From contig QGUR01000243.1 in the NCBI GenBank assembly GCA_003242205.1, forward strand, positions 1-7,207: a DNA stretch of 7,207 nucleotides, given 5' to 3'. The first letter of the stretch is position 1. The number at the start of each line of letters is the position of its first letter. Made by a program: the position numbers and the translations under genes. Positions 1 through 6,334 of this stretch are shown piece by piece. The stretch is from Chloroflexota bacterium (GTDB taxonomy: Bacteria; Chloroflexota; Anaerolineae; Aggregatilineales; Phototrophicaceae). The notes under the pieces are model-generated. The model saw only the letters and a list, made by a program, of their open reading frames with translations. It searched no databases and was not told where the DNA came from.

Positions 1-853
1 GGGTGCGGAAAAACCCTCCCGGGCAAGATGCCCGTCGGGCCGTCGGCTCAAAGGGCGCGTAAATCTCGATGGAAGTCGGAACCCACTCGCGCAGCGTCAC
101 ATAGCCGCGCTCGAACGCCAGCTTCACGGTCGTTTGCTCGGTTTTGCCGGAGTGCGTAAAGCCGTGATAGAAGTGCGCGGCGGCCTCGCCAAACCGGGCA
201 ATCGCCTCGACACGGTCGATCGCGCCGTCGTTGCGCGCCAGCGCCTGTGCGCCGGCAATTTCGCCACGTTCGCCGCTCACCCACGCGAAGGCGTCGAAGA
301 AATGCACGCCGTGTTCGACCCAGATACCGCCGCTTTTCGAGACATCCCAGAACCAGTGGTCAGGCGGCAAATTCAGTCCGGCGGCGTGGTTAATCAGGTC
401 CATGTGCAGCAGCCTGCCGAGCACGCCATCGCGCCGCAGGTTAGCCGCTGCCTCCCAGAACGGATTACGCCGCATGACGTAATCAATCGTCAGGCGCACG
501 CCCTGCTGCTCGACGGTTTCCAGTACCTGCCGCGCCTCGTCCAGCGTCATCGCCAGCGGCTTCTCAGCGAAGATATGGCGTCCGGCGCGCGCTGCCGCCA
601 CTGCCTGCGGAGCGTGCAGGAAGGGCGGCGTGTTGAGCGCAACGATTTCCACGCGCGGGTTGTCGAGCATGTCCTCAAGCGAGGCATAGGCTGCCGCCTG
701 ATATTTCGCGGCGGCAGCTTCGGCGCGGGCGCGGTCGACATCGGCGACCGCCACGACCTGCACTTCGGGCATGTCGTGAAATGCATCCAGACAGAAGACG
801 CCATACGCCCCCGCGCCTACGAGGCCAACGCCAACAGCTTCCATGCCGGTCAT
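1..853 (-). CDS. Gfo/Idh/MocA-family NAD(P)-dependent oxidoreductase, 3' end cut by window edge
   Basis: Cytosolic oxidoreductase that probably oxidises or reduces a sugar or sugar derivative; the substrate cannot be read from sequence. 284 codons are visible and the frame is still open at the edge, against about 330-390 residues usual for the family. An N-terminal Rossmann fold is clear: VGLVGAGAYG near residues 9-18, an acidic residue ending beta-2 (VADVD, 36-40) that favours NAD(H), and the family EKP motif (AEKPLA, 96-101). The C-terminal domain begins near residue 125 and has SGGIWVEHGVHFFD (174-187), matching the conserved Gly/His/Asp active-site stretch. The ATG at 853 overlaps the GH130 stop as ATGA, which suggests translational coupling. 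GGGGAG lies only about 1 nt before it, so the in-frame ATG at 844, about 10 nt from the same purine run, is an alternative start. The last residues before the edge (TARRASCPGGFFRT) do not resemble the usual tail, so a sequence error there is possible. Confidence 0.9.
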   Translation of the reverse strand, partial: MTGMEAVGVGLVGAGAYGVFCLDAFHDMPEVQVVAVADVDRARAEAAAAKYQAAAYASLEDMLDNPRVEIVALNTPPFLHAPQAVAAARAGRHIFAEKPLAMTLDEARQVLETVEQQGVRLTIDYVMRRNPFWEAAANLRRDGVLGRLLHMDLINHAAGLNLPPDHWFWDVSKSGGIWVEHGVHFFDAFAWVSGERGEIAGAQALARNDGAIDRVEAIARFGEAAAHFYHGFTHSGKTEQTTVKLAFERGYVTLREWVPTSIEIYAPFEPTARRASCPGGFFRT

Positions 854-1737
854 TCTCCCCGCCGCGCGAACTCGACCACATCGGCGAACGGCGCGGTCGC
901 CAGCCCGATCAGGCGGTCGGCTCCCGCGTAGTAAAACCAGAGCTCGTCGCCGACGACATTATTGCTGCACGAGAAAACGACATTCGGCACGTCGCCGCGT
1001 ATCTCCCACGTTTCGCGCGGCTCGATGATAGTCGTCTTCGGGCGGTGCAGCACGCGCGTCGGGTCTTCGAGATCGAGCAGGGCGACGGAGTGGCGGTAGA
1101 CATGTTCCGGTCCATAGCCGTGATAGAACAGCAGCCAGCCGTGCTCGGTCTTGATCGGCAGGCCGTTGGCCCCAATGCTCTTGCTGGCCCACGGCACATC
1201 ATCCAGCGGCGTCATGAGGATCTTGTGGTCGGTCCATGTGACCAGATCGTCGCTGAAGCCGATCCAGATATTGGGCGGCCGACGGTGCAGAATGGCATAG
1301 CGCCCGCCGATCTTTTCGGGAAACAGGACGTGATCCTTGTTGCGCTGTTTCTCCAGCGGCCCGATGTCGACCCAGTCGATCAGATTCTTCGACTGGGCGA
1401 TCATCGGGTAATACTCGTTGGCTCCGTAGGCGGTATACGTCATGTAGAAACCGCCGTCGAGTGGCGTCACGCGCGGGTCTTCGACGCCGCGATAGTCTTC
1501 CGCGCCCCGGTGCGGAACGAGGACCGGCTGTTCGAGCCGGTTCCAGTGCAGGCCGTCCAGACTGACGGCATAGCCAATGCGCGAAACATAGTCGACGCCC
1601 TGGGCGCGATAATGCATATGAAACAGGCCGTTATGCTGCGTGACGGCGCAGTTAAAGACGTTGACGGCCTCCCACTCGTGCAGCGGGTTAGGGTACATCA
1701 ACGGGCTTTCAGGGTGGCGCACAAGCTCCAGGCGCAT
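850..1737 (-). CDS. GH130-family beta-mannoside phosphorylase or mannosidase
   Basis: Five-bladed beta-propeller enzyme of glycoside hydrolase family 130, whose members cleave beta-mannosides, many with phosphate to release mannose 1-phosphate. At 295 residues with no signal peptide it should be cytosolic. Family signatures run in order: VFNCAV (27-32), MHYRA (41-45), SRIGYAVSLDGLHW (52-65), GVEDPRVTPLDGGFYMTYTAYG (84-105), NKDHVLFPEKIGGRYAILHR (133-152), a WLLFYHGYG block (201-209), and VPNVVFSC (250-257). Asp87 in EDPR is the expected catalytic acid. The arginines near 151-152 could help bind phosphate, but I cannot map them securely, so phosphorylase versus hydrolase is open. Length suits the short subfamilies (GH130_2-like) better than the longer GH130_1. 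An upstream in-frame ATG at 1788 would overlap the preceding gene. The ATG at 1737 has AAAGGA 5 nt before it and the protein then begins as family members do, so I chose it. Confidence 0.9.
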   Translation of the reverse strand: MRLELVRHPESPLMYPNPLHEWEAVNVFNCAVTQHNGLFHMHYRAQGVDYVSRIGYAVSLDGLHWNRLEQPVLVPHRGAEDYRGVEDPRVTPLDGGFYMTYTAYGANEYYPMIAQSKNLIDWVDIGPLEKQRNKDHVLFPEKIGGRYAILHRRPPNIWIGFSDDLVTWTDHKILMTPLDDVPWASKSIGANGLPIKTEHGWLLFYHGYGPEHVYRHSVALLDLEDPTRVLHRPKTTIIEPRETWEIRGDVPNVVFSCSNNVVGDELWFYYAGADRLIGLATAPFADVVEFARRGE

Positions 1738-1742
1738 GATCG

Positions 1743-1748
1743 TCCTTT
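1743..1748 (-). promoter_or_regulatory. Ribosome binding site deciding the GH130 start
   Basis: AAAGGA on the minus strand, 5 nt before the ATG at 1737 and inside the 17-nt gap after the upstream TAA (1755-1757). It favours the 1737 start over the longer frame beginning at 1788, which would overlap the upstream gene. Confidence 0.7.
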
Positions 1749-1754
1749 CGGGAA

Positions 1755-4202
1755 TTATCCGTCCTGATTTCCGGCGGTTTCGGTCCACGAGGTTTCGCCG
1801 GTCAGCGTGTTATACGTTAGCGTGATGGTTCGCCCATCGGGATGCTGGAGTACGCGGCGAGCGGTAACGGGCTGGATGTAGAAGGCGTCGATTTTGCTCA
1901 TACCCGGGTTTTCGCCTTCTTCGCCCGCATAGCGATACCGGATCAGGTTTTCACCGGCTTGCAGGCGAATCGGTTCGGGCGTGACCAGATCGAGCCAGAA
2001 ATGATCGCTGTCGGGCGAGATCGATTCGTTCAGGATGATCGGGTCGCTGTCGTTGATCCGGATTTCCAGCGCGACCTGTGGCGTGACATTATCCGGCAGA
2101 TCGACCCCCGGCTCGCCGAGGATGAGCGAGAGCAGATTGGCTGCCACGTCGGGGTCGCGCCCGGTCAGGTCCATGAACGAGTTGCCGCCCACGCCGCGTC
2201 CGGCTTCGAAGCCGAAAATCATCCCGGTTTCCGGCCGGTCAATATCGAGCGCTGCCCAGGGGATAGCCGCTTCGTAAACATAACCCGCGCCGGTCGGTTG
2301 CCAGCCAAGGACCGCGCCTTTGACGAACCCGGTTCCGATCCAGTCCCACACCTGCGGGCCGTCGGGCGTCTGCGCCAGCGTGAACTTGGCCGATAGGCGT
2401 TGCGCGTCGGGCTGGTTGGTCACGTAAACCCACAGCGCATCGCCGGAAACGACGCCGCGCAGCGTGCCGGTTTGCTCGTGTTCGGGGTCGCGGACGTCCA
2501 CCAGCAGGTAGAGGTGGTCGTCATCCCATGCGAGCGTGACACGGTGGCTGTCAACTTCCGGCCCCTGCCACAGCCCGGCTCCGCGTAGGAACTGACGGGC
2601 GGTGTCGGAAACGAGCGCGGGCAAATCATCGGGCCAGTCGTCGCCGCTGCCGTCGATTTCCGGCGGCGTATCCACGCGCCAGACGACGTTGGCGTCGCTG
2701 CTGGCCGCCTGTCGCATGTGGGCGATGTAGACCAGATATTCGTCGCTGGCCTGTTCCGGCGTCAGCTCAAGGGCGACGCGCATGCGCTGGCCTTCGCCCA
2801 GCCCGATATAACGCCCGCCACTGACATAGCCTTCGCCTGTCCAGTCCGCCGGGAAATAGGTCGGCGTGCCGACGACGCGCTCGCCCGCTTCCGCCTGCAC
2901 GATGAAATAGCGATTGCCGCCGGTTTCCACGACCTCCAGATAGTCGAGCGCTTCGGGGATTTCGGCCAGCGCGATCATGCTCATCAGGCCCTCGATGGTG
3001 CTTTCCGCGCCGGCGTTGCGGTTGACGCGAAACTCGGTCGGGCCGTTGATGCCGTCATAGACGCGCCCGGTTTCCGGGAAATACATTTGCACGCCGGCCA
3101 TGTTGTTGCCGAAATACCAGCTTCCCGCCAGCCCGGCGTAACGCGCATACTGAATATCGCCGGTCGCGCGGTAGAGCGCCGCGTAGGTCTGGACGATCAT
3201 GTTGGTTCCGTAGGCGATCTGTTCCAGCCGGTAGGGCACGACGCCGATGTGACGAAAACGCTCGAAGGCAAGCTGGCGCAGCAGGAACGAATTGGCGTCT
3301 GCCGCCGCCGACTCGATCCAGTCTTCGCGTTCCATGACCATGCCGGCGACGACCAGCGCGTGGGTCATATGCGCGCCCCAGTCGTGCCAGAAGCCGGGGG
3401 CATTGGAACGCGTGGGATGCATGCCAAAGTGTGGGACGTTGTGACCCCCCGCCCGGTATTCCGCGTGGCCTTTGGCGTTTTGCTCGATCGGCGTGGCGGT
3501 CGGTTCGTTGGGCGGGGCCGGCTGGTGGGCGGCAAGCCCGAGCAGCCCCACCGCCGCGACCGCCGGCTCGCTGGCTGGGATCCATGCCGGAATGCGGAAC
3601 CCGTGTAGCTCGTTGTACTGGCCGTAGTTGCTGAGCGTGCGCCCGATGGCGCTTTCGGTACGGAGATAGGCTTCCGCCAGCGTGTCGGCATAACCGGCAT
3701 CGACGGCGTCGAAAACCCGCACGCCTTCGCCGAGCGACCACAGGCCGCGCATGGCCCACCAGCCTAAGCTCCGGTAACTGGTGTTGCCATGTTCGTTGAT
3801 CGTGCCGGCGCGGTCGGTGACGAAGTTGTAGAACTCGCCGTTTTCCGTCTGCATGTACATGACGAAGTTCAGGCACAGCCGCGCCAGTTCAAGCAGCGAT
3901 TCATCGCCCGTACGCTCGTATTCCCACAGATAGACGACGGCGGCCCGCGCCACGTCGTCGACGGCGCTCAGGCCTTCCCCGGCGGCGTCGACCCACTCGT
4001 ATTCCGGATACTCGGAATAGATATGCACGAGCGCCATTTCGGTCCCGTCCACCACGACCGGCTCGGTCAGAAACTTCAGGTGGTCGAGGTTGACCAGATC
4101 GCCGCTGGCGGTCACGCTGTCCTCTCCGGCGAAGCTCACGCCGCCCGGCGCGACCAGCAGCGCGAGCAGACCGCAGATCAGCAACAGGCCGGCACGTCTC
4201 AT
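1755..4202 (-). CDS. Secreted multidomain carbohydrate-active protein: alpha/alpha-barrel-like region plus CBM9-like and CBM6/35-like modules
   Basis: 815 residues, exported. Residues 1-25 are a signal peptide (Arg-Arg, a leucine-rich core, VSFA cut site); the early cysteine at 10 does not fit a lipobox. Residues about 30-425 are rich in paired helices, as in (alpha/alpha)6 barrels. Conserved-looking blocks are SAVDDVARAAVVYL (79-92), SYRSLGWWAMRGLW (142-155), RIPAWIPA (203-210), FWHDWGAHMTHALVVAG (271-287) and VNRNAGAESTIEGL (393-406). The DD-x-ARA and N-x-NAGAEST pair recalls an alpha/alpha domain I associate with glycosyltransferases near GH130 genes, but I cannot assign a named family. 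Residues about 429-497 and 706-778 look like two halves of a CBM6/35-type beta-sandwich, with a CBM9-like module (about 507-700) between them. The ATG at 4202 lies 4 nt after the permease stop, with AAGGGA 8 nt before it. Asp82, Asp83, Asp274 and Glu400 are candidate catalytic residues. It probably cleaves or captures the polysaccharide that feeds the transporter; enzymatic activity is inferred. Confidence 0.85.
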   Translation of the reverse strand: MRRAGLLLICGLLALLVAPGGVSFAGEDSVTASGDLVNLDHLKFLTEPVVVDGTEMALVHIYSEYPEYEWVDAAGEGLSAVDDVARAAVVYLWEYERTGDESLLELARLCLNFVMYMQTENGEFYNFVTDRAGTINEHGNTSYRSLGWWAMRGLWSLGEGVRVFDAVDAGYADTLAEAYLRTESAIGRTLSNYGQYNELHGFRIPAWIPASEPAVAAVGLLGLAAHQPAPPNEPTATPIEQNAKGHAEYRAGGHNVPHFGMHPTRSNAPGFWHDWGAHMTHALVVAGMVMEREDWIESAAADANSFLLRQLAFERFRHIGVVPYRLEQIAYGTNMIVQTYAALYRATGDIQYARYAGLAGSWYFGNNMAGVQMYFPETGRVYDGINGPTEFRVNRNAGAESTIEGLMSMIALAEIPEALDYLEVVETGGNRYFIVQAEAGERVVGTPTYFPADWTGEGYVSGGRYIGLGEGQRMRVALELTPEQASDEYLVYIAHMRQAASSDANVVWRVDTPPEIDGSGDDWPDDLPALVSDTARQFLRGAGLWQGPEVDSHRVTLAWDDDHLYLLVDVRDPEHEQTGTLRGVVSGDALWVYVTNQPDAQRLSAKFTLAQTPDGPQVWDWIGTGFVKGAVLGWQPTGAGYVYEAAIPWAALDIDRPETGMIFGFEAGRGVGGNSFMDLTGRDPDVAANLLSLILGEPGVDLPDNVTPQVALEIRINDSDPIILNESISPDSDHFWLDLVTPEPIRLQAGENLIRYRYAGEEGENPGMSKIDAFYIQPVTARRVLQHPDGRTITLTYNTLTGETSWTETAGNQDG
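2103..2684 (-). other. CBM9-like module within the secreted protein
   Basis: Residues about 507-700 of the 815-residue protein. The CBM9 hallmarks are in order: IDG (516-518) followed by DDWPDD (521-526), VTLAWDDDHLYLLVDVRD (555-572), SGDALWVYV (586-594), GAGYVYEAAIPWAAL (638-652) and a closing GMIFGFEAGRG (660-670). CBM9 modules bind the ends of polysaccharides such as xylan or cellulose, usually through paired tryptophans. The ligand here is unknown. The boundaries are estimated by eye. Confidence 0.75.
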
Positions 4203-4206
4203 GACA

Positions 4207-5130
4207 TTATCCCTTCACCGCGCCGATGTTCAGCCCTTCGATGAACTGCTTCTGCGCCAGGAAATACAGCAGCAGTACCGGCGCGGTCATCATCGTCGCC
4301 ATCGCCATCATGTAATGCCATTGTGGCGCTTCGCCGCGCGATAGCGACTGGTCGAAGAAGCGCATCGCCAGCGCCAGCGGGAACATCTGCGGCGTGCTGA
4401 TATAGAGGATCGGCCCCTGAAAGTTGTTCCAGTTGGCCTGGAACGACAGGACCGCGATTGCCAGCAGAACCGGGCGAATGAGCGGCAGCATGATGTGCCA
4501 GTAGATCTGGGCGACGTTCGCGCCGTCGATGATGGCCGCTTCCTCCAGCTCGCGCGGGATAGACAGGAAGAACTGCCTCATCAGGAAGACGTACAGTGGC
4601 CCCCATGCGAAGAGCGACGGCCATGTAAGCGGGTCATAGGTGTTCAGCAGCCCAAGCTCGCGCCAGATGAGGAAGCTCGGCACGCGCGTCACGATGCCGG
4701 GGATCATGACGGTTGCCAGCATCAGGCCAAACAGCAGATTGCGCCCGCGCCACTCGAAGCGGGAGAAGCCGTAGGCCACCAGCGACGCGCTGAAGATCTC
4801 GCCGAACATGGCGAGGATGGTGATGAACAGGGTATTGCCTATGATGCGGGCGAAGGACATACCCGGCGCGACCGAGCTGAGCCGCTCCCAGACGTCAATA
4901 TAATTGCGCGGCACGGCGGGATTGGGGATGAAATCGACGCGCCCGGTGAATAGCTGATCGGGCGTTTTCAGCGAGGTCGAGATCATCCACAGAAACGGCA
5001 CGATGACGATAGCGCCGCACAGGATAAGCAGCAGATAGATCAGCGCCTGCCGGATCTGGAATGGTCGCTGGGGCGGCGGCGGCTCTTGCAAAAGAGGATC
5101 GCTTCTCAGGGTGGTCGCTTCTGTCGTCAT
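4207..5130 (-). CDS. Carbohydrate ABC transporter permease, MalG/UgpE type
   Basis: Second inner-membrane subunit of the CUT1-type sugar importer. 307 residues, with a cytoplasmic N-terminus and six likely membrane segments near 28-50, 97-120, 131-150, 165-187, 221-240 and 272-295. The EAA loop that docks on the ATPase is clear at about 196-220 (EEAAIIDGAN, ending in LPLIRP). The protein ends FIEGLNIGAVKG, the typical tail of MalG-type permeases. The start lies 2 nt after the stop of the preceding permease, with GAGAAGG about 7 nt upstream, so translation is probably coupled. Its partner is the MalF-type permease upstream. The substrate is inferred from the adjacent GH130 gene to be a mannooligosaccharide or a related glycan. 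Length and motifs are normal for the family. Confidence 0.95.
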   Translation of the reverse strand: MTTEATTLRSDPLLQEPPPPQRPFQIRQALIYLLLILCGAIVIVPFLWMISTSLKTPDQLFTGRVDFIPNPAVPRNYIDVWERLSSVAPGMSFARIIGNTLFITILAMFGEIFSASLVAYGFSRFEWRGRNLLFGLMLATVMIPGIVTRVPSFLIWRELGLLNTYDPLTWPSLFAWGPLYVFLMRQFFLSIPRELEEAAIIDGANVAQIYWHIMLPLIRPVLLAIAVLSFQANWNNFQGPILYISTPQMFPLALAMRFFDQSLSRGEAPQWHYMMAMATMMTAPVLLLYFLAQKQFIEGLNIGAVKG

Positions 5131-5132
5131 CG

Positions 5133-6257
5133 TTATGCCTTCTCACGCTGGCCCTGGTAGAACACCCAGAACTCGGATGAGCGGAAAATCAATGCGGTGA
5201 GCGCCAGAATAATCAGCAGCAGAATCCACGCCATGGCCGAAGCCATGCCCATGTTCCGTAACGTAAACGCTTCCTGATAAATCAGCCAGTTCACAAACGT
5301 GCCGACCGATTCCGGCGTCTGGATGAAGGCCGCCAGCTCGAAAATCTGGAGCGCAGCGATGGTGGACGTTACGAGGTTATAGAACAGCGCCGGGCTGAGC
5401 ATGGGGATGGTGACGTGGCGAAACTTCGCCCAGTTGCCCGCGCCGTCAATCGACGCCGCTTCGTACAGTTCCTGCGGAATGCCTTTCAGCCCGGCCAGCA
5501 GGATCACGGAGTTCGCGCCGAAGACACCCCACAGGCCGATAATGACGAAGGCCGGCAGGGCGAGGTTGGCATCGGTGAACCAGCGCGGCGGTTCGTTGGT
5601 CGTCAGCCGCCAGATAGGTTGTGTCAGCGTGTTAATAATGCCGCTTTGCGAAAACATCCAGCGCCAGAGTAGGGCGGTCGCCACAGCGGGAAGAACGGCG
5701 GGCATGTAGTAGAGCACGCGCCAGAAGCCAAGGCCCTTGACCTTCTGGTTCAGCAGCAGCGCCACTCCCAATGCGCCTGCCAGCCCCAGCGGCACGCTGA
5801 CAAACGCGTACACCAGCGTCAGCCGCATCGAACGCCAGAACGAGGCCGCGCGCGCGCCAAAAACAAAGCCGCCATCGCCGATTTCGACACGAATTATTTC
5901 GGAATGGCGGCGGGCCAGCACGTCGGAGCTGCGCTGCTCGCGCGATTCGAGCGTGCCGAAACTGACGTCGAATAACTCCTGATAGTTGCCTAGGCCGATC
6001 CATTCCGGCGGGCGAAACAGGTTATATTCGGTAAAGCTCAGATAAAGCGAAGTCCCAATCGTAAAAACATTAAAGACCAGAAAGCCAATCACCCAGGGCG
6101 TGACGAGCGCCCGCCCGGTGGCTGCTTCGCGCTTGACACCCAGAGCGATCTGCACCCGATAGACAATGATCATGATGACGCCAACACCAATGGCGACCAG
6201 AATGTAACGTATCAGGGTCGGCAGATAGGTGTTGAGCGCGCCGGGATCGGTTGTCAT
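5133..6257 (-). CDS. Carbohydrate ABC transporter permease, MalF/UgpA type
   Basis: First inner-membrane subunit of the CUT1-type sugar importer. At 374 residues it is longer than the roughly 290-310 usual for the short UgpA type. The extra length has two sources: an additional N-terminal membrane segment (about 14-34) before the standard first one (about 52-75), and an enlarged extracytoplasmic loop (about 76-145) with a charged stretch near 104-125. Further membrane segments lie near 147-170, 178-203, 232-255, 290-312 and 335-357. The EAA motif is at about 266-289 (EAASIDGAGNWAKF, then IPMLSP), where the ATPase docks. The start is supported by GAGG 6 nt before the ATG. The gene follows the binding-protein gene after a 77-nt spacer that contains a strong hairpin, and ends 2 nt before the next permease. 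Confidence 0.95.
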   Translation of the reverse strand: MTTDPGALNTYLPTLIRYILVAIGVGVIMIIVYRVQIALGVKREAATGRALVTPWVIGFLVFNVFTIGTSLYLSFTEYNLFRPPEWIGLGNYQELFDVSFGTLESREQRSSDVLARRHSEIIRVEIGDGGFVFGARAASFWRSMRLTLVYAFVSVPLGLAGALGVALLLNQKVKGLGFWRVLYYMPAVLPAVATALLWRWMFSQSGIINTLTQPIWRLTTNEPPRWFTDANLALPAFVIIGLWGVFGANSVILLAGLKGIPQELYEAASIDGAGNWAKFRHVTIPMLSPALFYNLVTSTIAALQIFELAAFIQTPESVGTFVNWLIYQEAFTLRNMGMASAMAWILLLIILALTALIFRSSEFWVFYQGQREKA

Positions 6258-6291
6258 GTGTCGCCTCGTAGATGGTTACAGGACGGGGCCG

Positions 6292-6320
6292 GACCGGGGA
6301 GAGCGAGCCTCTCCCCGGTC
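6292..6320 (-). other. Perfect 12-bp hairpin between binding-protein and permease genes
   Basis: Arms at 6292-6303 and 6309-6320 are exact reverse complements (GACCGGGGAGAG on the minus strand) around a 5-nt loop. The hairpin lies 14 nt after the TAA of the binding-protein gene and 34 nt before the permease ATG. No T-run follows it, so it is unlikely to be a full intrinsic terminator. In this position, as in the malE-malF spacer of enteric bacteria, such structures stabilise the upstream mRNA or reduce read-through, giving more binding protein than permease. That role is inferred here. Confidence 0.8.
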
Positions 6321-6334
6321 GCGGAGTAGAATTT

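Noticed and set aside
9..34. Terminator-like hairpin followed by a T-run on the minus strand
   Set aside because: The stem has only 5 bp, the T-run is 6 nt away from it, and it lies inside the still-open oxidoreductase frame, well short of the family's usual length.
134..931. Plus-strand open frame of 265 codons near the left edge
   Set aside because: The minus strand here encodes the Rossmann and EKP motifs of a Gfo/Idh/MocA oxidoreductase; the plus frame has no motif.
781..1767. Long plus-strand open frame opposite the GH130 gene
   Set aside because: It is antisense to a strongly supported GH130 gene, shows no family motif, and is the kind of open frame expected opposite GC-rich coding sequence.
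1738..1788. Longer GH130 start at the ATG at 1788
   Set aside because: It would overlap the upstream gene by 34 nt and add 17 non-conserved residues; the ATG at 1737 has its own well-placed ribosome binding site.
2718..3608. Plus-strand open frame of 296 codons opposite the secreted protein gene
   Set aside because: Its translation has no recognisable domain, and the minus strand encodes clear conserved blocks over the same bases.
4173..4202. Lipoprotein signal with Cys10 in the secreted protein
   Set aside because: The residues before the cysteine (LLIC) lack the small residue required at -1, and the hydrophobic core continues beyond it to a normal VSFA cut site.
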